NCBI GenBank assembly: GCA_013821825.1
Contig: PNJK01000026.1
Coordinates: forward strand, 1 to 43,002
DNA: 43,002 bases
Source of the DNA: Rhodobacter sp.
Lineage (GTDB): Bacteria > Pseudomonadota > Alphaproteobacteria > Rhodobacterales > Rhodobacteraceae
Direction of reading: 5' to 3'
The position numbers were made by a program, and so were the translations under genes. The stretch's first letter is position 1. Every line of letters begins with the position of its first letter. Below are positions 8,792 through 17,116 of this stretch, in pieces. Below the pieces are notes generated by a model that was not told where the DNA came from, ran no database searches, and was given only the letters and a program-made list of their open reading frames with translations.

Positions 8792-9874
8792 ATGTTTTTC
8801 TGGCTGACCGAGTTTTCTGATGGCGGGGGGTTCTTCAACCTCTTCACCTACATCACCTTCCGTGCCGGCGGGGCTTTTGCCACGGCGCTGATCTTTGGAT
8901 TCATCTTTGGCCGCCCGCTGATCGACCTGCTGCGCAGGAAACAGGGCAAGGGCCAGCCGATCCGCGATGATGGGCCGCAAAGCCATCTTGCCAAGGCGGG
9001 GACCCCGACCATGGGCGGCATTCTTATCCTGTCGGCGCTGATCGTGTCCACGCTACTTTGGGCGCGGCTGGACAATCCCTTTGTCTGGATCGTGCTGCTG
9101 GTCACCATTGCATTCGGTCTCATCGGCTTTGCCGACGACTATGCCAAGATCACCAAGCAGAACACCAAGGGCGTCTCCTCCCGCATCCGCATGGGGCTTG
9201 GCCTGCTGATTGCCGGGCTTGCGACCTATGCCGCCTCGATGTTTCACCCCGCCGCGCTTGCCAACCAGTTGGCATTTCCGCTTTTCAAGGATCTGCTGTT
9301 GAACCTCGGCATCTTCTTCGTGCCATTCGGGATGATCGTCATCGTCGGCTCGGCCAATGCCGTTAACCTCACTGACGGGCTGGATGGTCTGGCCATCATG
9401 CCGGTGATGATCGCAGCAGGTGCATTCGGGATCATTGCCTACGTCGTCGGCTCGTCTGCCATCGCGAATGACCTTGGCGTCCATCCTGTCCCCGGCACCG
9501 CCGAGCTTCTGGTCTTTAGCGCCGGCATCTTCGGTGCCGGCCTCGGGTTCCTTTGGTACAATGCCCCCCCGGCCGCCGTCTTCATGGGCGACACCGGATC
9601 GCTTGCCCTTGGCGGGGCGCTTGGGGCCATCGCCGTCAGCACCAAGCACGAGATCGTGCTGGCCATCGTCGGCGGGCTGTTTGTCCTCGAGGCGCTGAGC
9701 GTTATCATCCAGGTCCTCTACTACAAGCGGACCAAGAAGCGGGTTTTCCTGATGGCCCCGATCCACCACCATTTCGAAAAGAAGGGCTGGGCGGAACCGC
9801 AGATTGTGATCCGGTTCTGGATCATCAGCCTGATTCTGGCGATGATCGGTCTTGCGACGCTGAAAGTGCGCTGA
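8792..9874 (+). CDS. mraY: Phospho-MurNAc-pentapeptide transferase MraY (lipid I synthase)
   Basis: MraY transfers phospho-MurNAc-pentapeptide to undecaprenyl phosphate on the inner membrane face. This 360-residue polytopic protein has about ten hydrophobic segments. Its signature sites are the early [10 protein letters not shown] stretch, the FADDYAK aspartate pair, [28 protein letters not shown] and the [11 protein letters not shown] loop. It begins immediately after the murF stop. It ends in a short non-coding stretch before the ChaC-like gene; in related genomes murD and ftsW normally continue the cluster. Confidence 0.97.
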   Translation: MFFWLTEFSDGGGFFNLFTYITFRAGGAFATALIFGFIFGRPLIDLLRRKQGKGQPIRDDGPQSHLAKAGTPTMGGILILSALIVSTLLWARLDNPFVWIVLLVTIAFGLIGFADDYAKITKQNTKGVSSRIRMGLGLLIAGLATYAASMFHPAALANQLAFPLFKDLLLNLGIFFVPFGMIVIVGSANAVNLTDGLDGLAIMPVMIAAGAFGIIAYVVGSSAIANDLGVHPVPGTAELLVFSAGIFGAGLGFLWYNAPPAAVFMGDTGSLALGGALGAIAVSTKHEIVLAIVGGLFVLEALSVIIQVLYYKRTKKRVFLMAPIHHHFEKKGWAEPQIVIRFWIISLILAMIGLATLKVR

Positions 9875-9957
9875 CGGGGCTGGCATCCAGACGGCGTCTT
9901 GCAGCGGAGAGCCGATCCGGCCTAGGCTTGCCCGTCGCCGCGATCAGGGTCTGGCCC

Positions 9958-10656
9958 ATGCACCGAAAGATGAGCCTGACGGCAGAGTTTGCGGCCCGCG
10001 TGCCGCGCTACGATGGCCCGCCGCTCGCCATGGGTGGCGGGCGCGAGATGGCGGATGAGGACGACCACGCGGCGGTCTTTGCCCGCCTGATGGCTACCCG
10101 GCCCGCCGACGGGCAGGTCTGGCTCTTTGCCTATGGCTCGCTGATCTGGAAGCCGAACTTCGCCCATGTCGTCGAGACGGTTGCCCATGTCCATGGCTGG
10201 CACCGCGCCTTCTGCCTGGGCTGGATGCAGTCCTTCCGGGGCTGCCCCGACCGGCCCGGCCTGATGATGGCGCTGGATCGGGGCGGGTCATGCCGGGGTG
10301 TTGCCTTCCGGTTGTCCGAGGGGCGGCTGGAGGAGAACCTGATGCCGATCATCCGGCGAGAGCTGCTGTTCAAGGTCAGCGGAATGGAGGCGCGGTGGCT
10401 TGGCGGTCATACGGCCGAAGGACCGCGCGTCATGCTGGGCTTTCCGGTTTGCCGCAGTGCTCCGGATTATGTCAGCGGCCTGACGGAAGACCGGATCGTG
10501 GCAGCGCTTGCGACCTCGGCCGGTCCGCAGGGCACGATGGCCGAATACCTCGCCTCGACCGTCGAGCATCTGGAGGCACGCTCCATCCATGACCGGTATC
10601 TCTGGCGGATGCAGCTGCTGGTCGCCGACCGGATCGCGGCGCTTTATCCCGCTTGA
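9958..10656 (+). CDS. chaC: ChaC-like glutathione-specific gamma-glutamylcyclotransferase
   Basis: ChaC enzymes cleave glutathione to 5-oxoproline and Cys-Gly in the cytoplasm. The 232-residue protein has the LFAYGSLIWKPNF motif (about residues 57-69), matching the substrate-loop signature (V/L)FGYGSLIWKP of the family, then RAFCLGWMQSFRGCPDRPGLMMALDRGG and RGVAFRL, all in family order. The start ATG 9958 is chosen because upstream sequence in this frame overlaps mraY and has no family similarity. It sits between mraY and murD on the dcw strand, an unusual cargo for this cluster; co-expression with wall genes is inferred, not shown. Confidence 0.85.
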   Translation: MHRKMSLTAEFAARVPRYDGPPLAMGGGREMADEDDHAAVFARLMATRPADGQVWLFAYGSLIWKPNFAHVVETVAHVHGWHRAFCLGWMQSFRGCPDRPGLMMALDRGGSCRGVAFRLSEGRLEENLMPIIRRELLFKVSGMEARWLGGHTAEGPRVMLGFPVCRSAPDYVSGLTEDRIVAALATSAGPQGTMAEYLASTVEHLEARSIHDRYLWRMQLLVADRIAALYPA

Positions 10657-10806
10657 ACGCCGACGAGCCGGCGCATCCGGGACACCGGCAGCACGGCGCC
10701 GAGACCAGGGCGAGATCCGAGACCGCCCCGATGGTCCGGGCCGACCCCCTTTCCCTTTGCCCCATCCTCCCCTATCCCTGCTCTGGATGCGTCGAGAGGA
10801 TAGATC

Positions 10807-12207
10807 ATGATCCCGGTGAAGGGCTACAAGGGCCAGAAGGTCGCCGTTCTGGGTCTTGGACGGTCCGGGCTTGCCACGGCTGCGGCCTTGCAAGCCGGTG
10901 GTGCAGAGTCGCTGTTGTGGGACGACAGCCCCGAGTCCCGCGCCAAGGCGGAGGCCGAGGGATTCATCCTTGCCGACCTGACCCGCTCAAGCGCCTTTGA
11001 CGGTGTCGCCGCACTGATAACCTCGCCCGGGATTCCGCATCTGTATCCGGTGCCGAATCCGATCATCGCGCGGGCTTTGGCCGCCGGCATCCCGGTCGAC
11101 AATGATATCGGGCTGTTTTTCCAAAGTGCGGCCTCGGCCGAATGGACCGAATACGAGACCCCGCCCAAGGTGATCGCGGTCACCGGATCGAACGGCAAGT
11201 CGACCACGACGGCACTGATCCATCATATTCTGCAGGTCGCGGGTCGCCCGACGCAAATGGCGGGCAACATCGGCACCGGCGTGCTGAGCATCGAACCGCC
11301 GCTGGACGGCGAGGTGGTGGTGCTGGAACTGTCCTCTTACCAGACCGAACTTGCCCGGGCGCTGACCCCGGATGTCGCGGTCTTCACCAACCTGTCCCCC
11401 GACCATCTTGACCGGCACGGCGGCATGGGGGGGTATTTCGCGGCAAAGGCGCGGCTTTTTACACTCGGCGGGCCGGACCGTGCGATCATCGGGGTGGACG
11501 AGGTCGAGGGGCGGTTCCTGGCAGGGCAATTGGCGCAAGGGGCGGCGGATGACAGGGTGATCCGCATCTCCTCGGGGCAGAAGCTGGAAGGGTTCGGCTG
11601 GTCGGTCTTTGCCCGCAAGGGGTTTCTGGCCGAGTGGCGGCGGGGCAAGCAGGTGGCCTCGATCGACCTGCGCGCTGTGTCGGGCCTTCCCGGCGCGCAC
11701 AACCACCAGAACGCCTGTGCCGCCTATGCGGCCTGCCGGTCGCTGGGGCTGGCGCCAAAGCTGATCGAGGGCGCGCTGCACAGCTTTGCCGGGCTGCCGC
11801 ACCGGAGCCAACTGGTTGGCGAAAAGGGCGGGGTCAGGTTCGTCAATGACTCGAAGGCCACCAACGTGGACAGCGCGGCCAAGGCCTTGCAGGCCTTCCC
11901 GAAGATCCGCTGGATCGCCGGTGGTCTGGGCAAGGACGGCGGGATTGCCGGGCTGGCGCCCTGGCTGTCTACGGTGGTGAAAGCCTATCTGATCGGCCAT
12001 TCAGCCCGGGACTTCGCGCTGCAGCTTGGCGACACGCCGCATGAGATCTGCGAGACGATGGATCGGGCCGTGGCGCGGGCTGCGGCGGAGGCGGAGGCAG
12101 GGGACGTGGTCCTGCTGGCTCCGGCGGCGGCAAGTTTCGACCAGTACCCGAACTTCGAGAAGCGGGGCGAGGATTTCGCCGCGCAGGTCAAGGCGATCAT
12201 CGGCTGA
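10807..12207 (+). CDS. murD: UDP-MurNAc-L-alanine:D-glutamate ligase MurD
   Basis: MurD adds D-Glu to UDP-MurNAc-L-Ala. The 466-residue protein has an N-terminal Rossmann-like UMP-binding region ([14 protein letters not shown]), the ATP loop [14 protein letters not shown] (about residues 126-139), the [10 protein letters not shown] and [13 protein letters not shown] segments and the C-terminal FVNDSKATN motif. A good Shine-Dalgarno site (GAGAGGA) lies 6 bp before ATG 10807, so it may also be translated independently after the 150-bp gap from chaC. It is the last dcw gene in the window: the next gene is on the opposite strand and belongs to sugar metabolism, and ftsW is not downstream. Confidence 0.97.
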   Translation: MIPVKGYKGQKVAVLGLGRSGLATAAALQAGGAESLLWDDSPESRAKAEAEGFILADLTRSSAFDGVAALITSPGIPHLYPVPNPIIARALAAGIPVDNDIGLFFQSAASAEWTEYETPPKVIAVTGSNGKSTTTALIHHILQVAGRPTQMAGNIGTGVLSIEPPLDGEVVVLELSSYQTELARALTPDVAVFTNLSPDHLDRHGGMGGYFAAKARLFTLGGPDRAIIGVDEVEGRFLAGQLAQGAADDRVIRISSGQKLEGFGWSVFARKGFLAEWRRGKQVASIDLRAVSGLPGAHNHQNACAAYAACRSLGLAPKLIEGALHSFAGLPHRSQLVGEKGGVRFVNDSKATNVDSAAKALQAFPKIRWIAGGLGKDGGIAGLAPWLSTVVKAYLIGHSARDFALQLGDTPHEICETMDRAVARAAAEAEAGDVVLLAPAAASFDQYPNFEKRGEDFAAQVKAIIG

Positions 12208-12281
12208 CCCGCGCCCCAGCGGCGGCCTTCAGGCAGAGCGGCTTGCGCCGCACGCCCTCGTCCCGCCCCTGGTGCGGGATT

Positions 12282-13337
12282 TCAGACCTGAAGCAGCTTT
12301 CCAGCCTCGGCAGCCGAGGCTTCGGCGCGGTCGAGCAGGTGCTGCAGGACCGCCCCCCGGGCGAAGTCGGGGTCGGCAGGACCTTCGCCCCGGATCGCCG
12401 CGATGAAGCGCTGGTAGTTGGTGGGCACGGGCGGGCAGTCCACATCATGCCAGGTGCCGGTCAGGATATCCTCGCCAAGGCAGGCGCGCAGACGGCTGAT
12501 GCCTTGCTCATAGCTGACCTCCAAACCGCCGGTCAGGCCGTAAAGCCTGAGCCGAAGGTCGTTCAGCTGCCCGGTGGCAAAACGGGTCGCGCCCACCGTC
12601 CCCAAGGCCCCGTTTTCCAGCACCACCTGCATCGTGGCGCTGTCATTTGCGTCCAGCACATAGTCGCCGATCCGCCCGCCGGGGGCCTTGTCGAAGGTGG
12701 TCAGCAGGCAGGACACTTCGGTGGCCGAAAGCCCCGCCACATAGGTCGCGAAGTCGAGAATGTGGATGCCGACATCGCCGAGCACGCCTTTGGAGCCATG
12801 AGCGGTCGAGAGCCGCCAGAGCCATTGGCTTTCCTTGTCCCAATGGCCCCAGGCGGGTTGGGTCAGCCAGCTTTGCAGGTAGGAGGCCTCGAAATGGCGG
12901 ACCGCTCCGATCGCGCCCTCGCGCATCATCTGCGCCGCCTTCTGCATCGCGGGGACGTTGCGATAGGTGAGGTTGACCATGTTGACGACGCCAGCCTGCG
13001 CGGCGGCCGTGGCCATGGCATCAGCGTCGGCAGCGTTGGTTGCCAGGGGCTTTTCGCACAGGACATGCTTGCCTGCCGCAAGGAAGGGCATCGTGGTCGC
13101 GTGGTGGGCGGCGTCGGGGGTGACGTTGGTCACGGCGTCAAACTTCCCCCAGGCGAGGGCGTCCTGAATCGAGGCGAAGCCTTGCGGGATGGCGTGGGCT
13201 TCCTGAAAAGCGGCAAGCGGTTCCGCCCGGGTGTCGATGCCCGCGACAAGGCTGACGCCGGGGATGGCACCGAAGCCTTCGGCATGGTTTTTCGCCATGC
13301 CGCCGGTGCCGAGGATGAGAAGACGGACGGGCTGCAT
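12282..13337 (-). CDS. thuB: Gfo/Idh/MocA-family oxidoreductase, ThuB-like
   Basis: This 351-residue NAD(P)-dependent sugar dehydrogenase has an N-terminal Rossmann motif (LILGTGGMAKNHA, residues 7-19), the CEKPLA motif whose lysine is catalytic in the family, and an HILDF segment in the C-terminal substrate domain. In rhizobia thuA and thuB form the 3' end of the trehalose operon thuEFGKAB, where ThuB oxidises the disaccharide at C3. Here the start shares one base with the stop of a ThuA-domain gene, and transporter remnants lie upstream on the same strand, reproducing that order. The substrate is inferred from this context; sucrose, maltose or another glycoside is possible. Confidence 0.85.
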   Translation of the reverse strand: MQPVRLLILGTGGMAKNHAEGFGAIPGVSLVAGIDTRAEPLAAFQEAHAIPQGFASIQDALAWGKFDAVTNVTPDAAHHATTMPFLAAGKHVLCEKPLATNAADADAMATAAAQAGVVNMVNLTYRNVPAMQKAAQMMREGAIGAVRHFEASYLQSWLTQPAWGHWDKESQWLWRLSTAHGSKGVLGDVGIHILDFATYVAGLSATEVSCLLTTFDKAPGGRIGDYVLDANDSATMQVVLENGALGTVGATRFATGQLNDLRLRLYGLTGGLEVSYEQGISRLRACLGEDILTGTWHDVDCPPVPTNYQRFIAAIRGEGPADPDFARGAVLQHLLDRAEASAAEAGKLLQV

Positions 13338-14122
13338 CAGCGGTATCCTGCCTCTCCGTCATGGTGGAGGCGGGGGCCGCGCTCCGCGATCTTCTCCAGC
13401 GCCTTGGCCACCGGAGTGTTCGGCGCGTCGTTCGGGTTGGCGATCCGGGCCTCGGGGTTGTGCGCCCAGCGGACGGCGTTCGCGATCACCTTCTGCACCA
13501 TTGGCTGGTGGTAGGTGGGATAGGTTTCATGCCCCGGCCGGAAGTAGAAGATGTTGCCCGCGCCGCGTTTGTAGGTCAGGCCAGAGCGGAAGACCTCGCC
13601 ACCCGCGAACCAGCTGACGAAGACGGTCTCCAGCGGTTCGGGCACGCCGAAGGGCTCGCCGTACATTTCCTCGTGCTCGATCTCGAAATGGTCGGGGATG
13701 CCGCGTGCAATGGGGTGCTGGCGACTGGTGACCCAAAGGCGTTCACGCTCGCCCGCCTCGCGCCAGGTGAGGTTGCAGGGCGCACCCATCAGGCGCTTGA
13801 AGGGTTTGGCGAAATGGGCGGAGTGCAGGAATATGATCCCCATTCCGCCCCAGACGGCATTGCAGACGCGCTCGACCACGTCGTCGGCCACGTCGCCATG
13901 GGCTGCGTGGCCCCACCAGATCAGCACATCGGTCGCGGCCAGCTTTGCCGCCGTCATCCCGTGTTCAGGGTCTTGCAGGGTTGCGGTGCTGGCCTTGATC
14001 CCGGTCTCATTGCTCAGGAACTCGGCAATCGTGCCGTGCATGGTCTTCGGGTAGACCTGTGCCACAACCTTGTTCTTGTGCTCGTGGACATTTTCGCCCC
14101 ACACGGTGACGCGGATCGTCAT
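13337..14122 (-). CDS. thuA: ThuA-domain (trehalose utilisation) protein
   Basis: The 261-residue protein is ThuA-like throughout (class I glutamine-amidotransferase-like fold). Typical stretches are the N-terminal VTVWGENVHEHKN, DVLIWWGHAAHGDV, the IIFLHSAHFAKPF strand-turn with a histidine, and HEEMYGEPFGVP. ThuA partners ThuB in metabolism of 3-keto disaccharides. The gene precedes thuB in one transcript with a one-base overlap. Upstream lies the remnant of the transporter ATPase, so the operon promoter and importer look lost while both enzymes remain intact. The family is certain; the reaction is inferred from rhizobial homologues. Confidence 0.88.
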   Translation of the reverse strand: MTIRVTVWGENVHEHKNKVVAQVYPKTMHGTIAEFLSNETGIKASTATLQDPEHGMTAAKLAATDVLIWWGHAAHGDVADDVVERVCNAVWGGMGIIFLHSAHFAKPFKRLMGAPCNLTWREAGERERLWVTSRQHPIARGIPDHFEIEHEEMYGEPFGVPEPLETVFVSWFAGGEVFRSGLTYKRGAGNIFYFRPGHETYPTYHQPMVQKVIANAVRWAHNPEARIANPNDAPNTPVAKALEKIAERGPRLHHDGEAGYR

Positions 14123-14164
14123 GGGTAGTCTCCTTCTTGTGCGCGGTCTGGCGCGGGTCTTCGG

Positions 14165-14757
14165 TCAGCGGATTGGGCTGCCATCTGCATCGAAACGGTG
14201 CAGGTGACCGGGCAGGGGTGCAAGGGAAACCTGCGTGCCGACAGGGATATTGGCCTTGCCGGGGCGGCGGACGATCACGGGTTCATCGCTGCCGATTTCG
14301 ACAAAGAGGTAATGGTCCGAGCCGAGGTCTTCGACGTGCGGGACTTCGCCTTGCCACGGGCCCCCGTCACGCACCTCCAAGTGTTCGGACCGGATGCCAA
14401 GGGTGGTGTACCCATGCGCCGTGGCGAAAGCCCCGGTCAGAAGGTTCATCTTCGGGCTGCCGACAAAGCCGGCGGCGAAGAGCGAATTGGGGTGCTCAAA
14501 AAGCTCCGCGGGTGAGCCGGCCTGTTCCGGCTTGCCGTCTCGCAGGACGGCGATACGGTCGGCCAGAGGCATCGCCTCGACCTGGTCATGGGTCACGCAG
14601 ATCATCGTCACCTCTTTCATCGCATGGTAGAGCTTGACGGTCTCCACCCTTGTCTGCACGCGGAGCGCGTCGTCAAGGTTCGATAGCGGCTCGTCGAAGA
14701 GAAACCCGCTCGGGTCGCGCACGATGGCGCGGCCGATGGCCACACACTGGCGCTGGT
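14165..14757 (-). pseudogene. ThuK-like sugar ABC transporter ATPase, 5'-truncated remnant
   Basis: Only the back half of a MalK/UgpC-type ATPase remains. Reading starts inside the ABC signature region (QRQCVAIGRAIVRDP; normally LSGGQRQRVAIGRAI) and continues through Walker B FLFDEPLSNLD, the switch CVTHDQVEAM and a C-terminal TOBE-like region. Walker A and roughly the first 130 residues are missing. At about 14757-14765 the sequence switches, in another frame, to a permease fragment: the apparent product of one deletion spanning the permease 3' end and the ATPase 5' end. Further oddities are Cys for Arg after QRQ and an extra Asp in the D-loop (SNLDDAL). It cannot encode a working ATPase. 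Confidence 0.85.
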
Positions 14758-15324
14758 CATAGCGGAGAGAAACGCGTTCCAGGCTCCGATGAAAGCCAGA
14801 AGGCCGGTGGTGACCAAGGCGGGCCAGAGAAGCGGCAGGAAGATCTTGGCGATGATGACCCAAGGGGTGGCGCCATCGACGATGGCGGCTTTCTCGATTT
14901 CCACCGGCAGGTCGCGCATGAATATGGTCAGGACCCGGACCGTGAAGGGCAGGGTGAAGATCACGTAGGACATGATCATCGCCCAAGGGGTGTTGAAGAA
15001 GCCGAGGAAGCGGACAAACTTTAACATGCCGGCAAGTACGGCGATCTGCGGGAACATCGAGACGGCAAGGAAAAGCGCGGAGACCACTATCGTCGTTGCG
15101 ATGAAGATCGAATTGCCGATGGAGCGCACGAAGTCGCGGCCGCTCACGACCGCCTCATAGTTGCCAAGGCTGAACGACTTCGGCCAGCAGTTGACCTTGA
15201 AATGCTCGGTCCCCGCCGCGAAGGCGGTGATGATCGCGTCGTTGAACGGGAAGACAGCGAAGACGAGGATCGCCACGACCAGCGCGCAAAAACCGATTTT
15301 GGTGAGGGTTTTCTGGATGGTCAT
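14758..15324 (-). pseudogene. ThuG-like sugar ABC permease, 3'-truncated remnant with internal deletion
   Basis: From ATG 15324 (with upstream GGAGGG) this encodes the N-terminal part of a MalG-type permease. It keeps the first membrane segment, NYEAVVSG, NSIFIATT, LAVSMFPQIAVLAGM, the EAA-loop segment EKAAIVDGATPW and LLAFIGAWNAFL. It then stops matching at about 14760, where the ATPase remnant begins. About 60 C-terminal residues are lost. Between NSIFIATTIVV and LAVSMFPQ some 25 residues of the usual second membrane span and loop also seem missing in frame. The left end of an IS remnant lies 35 bp upstream of the start, where the binding-protein and first permease genes would be expected. 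Confidence 0.8.
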
Positions 15325-15390
15325 CTCTGGCCCTCCCCGGAAAAGGTCGACCTTGCCAGGGTCAGGACCCATTGATCTTGCCTTTGCGGC

Positions 15391-15867
15391 ATGAACACCA
15401 AACTGCATGCCGTCACAGATGCCGACGGCCGCCCGATCCGGTTCTTCATGACCGTGGGTCAAGTCAGCGATTACACAGGTGCAGCGGCCCTGCTGGGCTG
15501 CTTGCCAAAGGCGGAATGGCTGTTGGCCGACCGGGGCTACGATGCCGACTGGTTCAGAGAAGCGTTGAAAGACAAGGGGATAAAGCCTTGCATCCCGGGC
15601 CGGAAATCTCGCGCCAAGCCCGTCAAGCACGACAATCATCGCTTCAAACGCCGCAGCAGGATCGAGATCACCTTCGGGCGTCTGAAGGACTGGCCAATCA
15701 CCGGGAAAACCGCTTCGCAAGTCAATCGATCCACTGGATCGATTGCTTTTGCTCGCTGCCGGACTGTTTTCTGATCCTCCTCACAGGTTGCCACACGCTA
15801 CGACCGATGTCCCAAGGCCAACCTCTCAGCCGTCGCCCTCGCCGCAACCGTCATGTTCTGGCTATGA
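15391..15867 (+). pseudogene. IS5/IS427-type transposase fragment, interrupted
   Basis: The readable part, TKLHAVTDADGRPIRFFMTVGQVSDY, then EWLLADRGYDADWFREAL and GRKSRAKPVKHD, and RRSRIEITFGRLKDW, is the C-terminal DDE half of an IS427-type transposase; the catalytic Asp in LADRGYD and the Glu in RIEITFGRLKDW are kept. After KDW (15691-15693) about 90 bp of unrelated sequence with a TGA intervene. The transposase then resumes with VATRYDRCPKANLSAVALAATVMFWL and its natural stop at 15867. The first catalytic Asp and the N-terminal ORF are absent. Confidence 0.8.
15694..15783. repeat. About 90-bp insert with a perfect palindrome inside the transposase
   Basis: This stretch separates KDW from VATRYDR in the transposase frame. 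It contains an 11-bp perfect inverted repeat, CAATCGATCCA (15723-15733) and TGGATCGATTG (15735-15745), with a one-base centre. A compact palindromic insert of this size resembles a REP-like or MITE-like element. Copies elsewhere in the genome would settle this; none is in the window. Confidence 0.5.
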
Positions 15868-16039
15868 AACGAGAACGAGTCCTGACCCCAGATTGAAGAG
15901 ACCGAGTTGCGCTCGATGAAGCTGTAGCTGCCGACACGCTGAAGGCTTGGCAGGGGGTGCCGTCGATGGCACCGACAAGGCAGTCGGCCAAAGGCTCCCA
16001 ACTGTCGCGAAGCGGGGCTTTGGTCACTGTGAGAGCAGG

Positions 16040-16590
16040 AAGGATCCGCCGATGGCCCCGGGCTGCAAAATGGGCGGTCAAATCCGGCACAAGCTGTTGA
16101 TTCGCATTATAAAAATACCGATAGTCGGGGGTCTCTGCTGTGCGGCCATGCACCACGAAGGCCAGCCTCGCCTTGCGCAGGAAATCGATCCGCGGATCGT
16201 TTTCGAGCGGGTCGATCAGAACGAACCCGTCGCGCATCGCTTTGCCGATCAGCTTTTGATAGACCGGCAGCACGGGCTCGTTTTCCCAGTGATATGCCGG
16301 ACGAACGGCATTGCGCGCCCCGAGAATTGCGCAGAAAGCCTTGCGACCACTTCAAGAAAGATTCCGTCCTGGCCGATATTGCGGCGCTGCGGCACCACCA
16401 TTCCCACCATGACCGATCGCCCCGAGACCAGTTTCCGGGTCGAGACATTGGGGTGGTAGTTCATCGACCGGACCACCTCCTTCACCCGGAGGCGGGTTTC
16501 CTCGTTCACGTCGGAATGATCGTTCAGGGCCCGGCTGACCTGTGTGATCGACAGGACCAGCGACCGGGCGATGTGTTTCAGCGTTGCCAT
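16040..16590 (-). pseudogene. LacI-family regulator (ThuR-like), frameshifted and truncated
   Basis: From ATG 16590 the sequence gives a LacI helix-turn-helix (LSITQVSRALNDHSDVNEETRLRVKEV, residues about 13-39), the hinge region MNYHPN and the start of the effector domain (VGMVVPQRRN). The frame breaks near 16285-16300. The continuation, PVLPVYQKLIGKAMRDGFVLIDPLENDPRIDFL and FVVHGRTAETPDY through TAHFAARGHRRIL, lies in another minus-strand frame down to about 16040. The remaining 130 or so residues are absent, and the sequence between 16040 and the IS edge at 15889 has no LacI similarity I recognise. Its place at the head of the thu remnant fits thuR, the LacI-type regulator in rhizobia. Confidence 0.8.
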
Positions 16591-16695
16591 GGCTCGTCAC
16601 CCCAAGAGCCTATTTCCGAAACATCTCGGAGAAGAAATCGACCACCAAATCCAAGCGGGCTTGCCTGCTGCCGGCTTCGGGACAATGCTTGCCGC

Positions 16696-17058
16696 ATGAC
16701 GTCTGAAGCCACCTTGCGCTTGCGCCTGCTTTTTGGGGACCAACTGGTCCTTGGTCCCGGCAAGGCCGAGCTGCTGGTCCGCATCCGCGACACCGGATCG
16801 ATTTCCGCCGCAGGGCGGGCCATGGGCATGAGCTACAAGCGCGCCTGGTTGCTTGTGGAAGAGATGAACACCGCCTTCAAGCTGCCGCTTGTGCATAGCG
16901 CACGGGGCGGGGCCGGTGGCGGTGGGGCCGCCCTGACCGAAACGGGCATCACCGTGCTGGGGGCCTACCAGTCGATGCTGGCGGCGACCGCGGTTGCCTG
17001 TGCGGCGGATATCGCGCTCATTGCCGGGTTGCTGGCGGATATGGCCGAAGGGAAATAA
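16696..17058 (+). CDS. modE: ModE-like single-domain winged-helix regulator of molybdate transport
   Basis: The 120-residue protein matches the N-terminal DNA-binding domain of ModE: LLVRIRDTGSISAAGRAMGMSYKRAWLLVEEMN is the family helix-turn-helix, followed by the conserved HSARGGAGGGGAALTETG wing. The C-terminal tandem Mop domain that binds molybdate in E. coli ModE is absent, a known short form whose sensing mode differs or is unknown. It is 58 bp upstream of modA on the same strand, and a palindrome in the gap (17087-17106) is a likely target. The start ATG 16696 is chosen because the family begins here; the open frame upstream overlaps the LacI remnant. Confidence 0.85.
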   Translation: MTSEATLRLRLLFGDQLVLGPGKAELLVRIRDTGSISAAGRAMGMSYKRAWLLVEEMNTAFKLPLVHSARGGAGGGGAALTETGITVLGAYQSMLAATAVACAADIALIAGLLADMAEGK

Positions 17059-17086
17059 CGCTTGCCAGTGGCCGCCGCCCTGTCCG

Positions 17087-17106
17087 ATATGTTTGGCGAG
17101 ACATAT
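17087..17106. promoter_or_regulatory. ModE-box-like inverted repeat before modA
   Basis: ATATGT (17087-17092), an 8-bp spacer, then ACATAT (17101-17106) form a perfect 6-bp inverted repeat ending 10 bp before the modA ATG. Known ModE boxes are AT-rich inverted repeats of the TATAT type with a 6-8 bp spacer. It is an unusually AT-rich dyad for this GC-rich DNA. Binding this close to the start would block transcription or initiation of modABC when molybdate is plentiful. The assignment rests on form and position only. Confidence 0.55.
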
Positions 17107-17116
17107 TGAGGTCGTC

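Larger units (their letters stand above)
15359..15889 (+). mobile_element. Internally deleted IS5-family (IS427-type) element with inverted ends
   Basis: The left end GGGTCAGGACCCATT (15359-15373) and the complement of the right end GGGTCAGGACTCGTT (15888-15874) match at 13 of 15 positions and bracket a transposase fragment. At about 530 bp the element is shorter than usual for the group (roughly 0.8-0.9 kb): the first half of the transposase is missing right after the left end, and about 90 foreign bp sit inside the remaining half. It is therefore a non-autonomous remnant. It lies exactly where the thu transporter operon is broken and probably contributed to that deletion. I could not identify a target-site duplication. 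Confidence 0.75.

Noticed and set aside
9553-9957. N-terminal extension of the ChaC-like protein inside mraY
   Set aside because: This part is an out-of-frame shadow of mraY. Family similarity begins after ATG 9958.
15889-16040. Continuation of the LacI gene up to the IS edge
   Set aside because: Similarity to LacI proteins stops near GHRRIL (about 16040). The remaining frame does not look like the effector domain, so I left the stretch unassigned.
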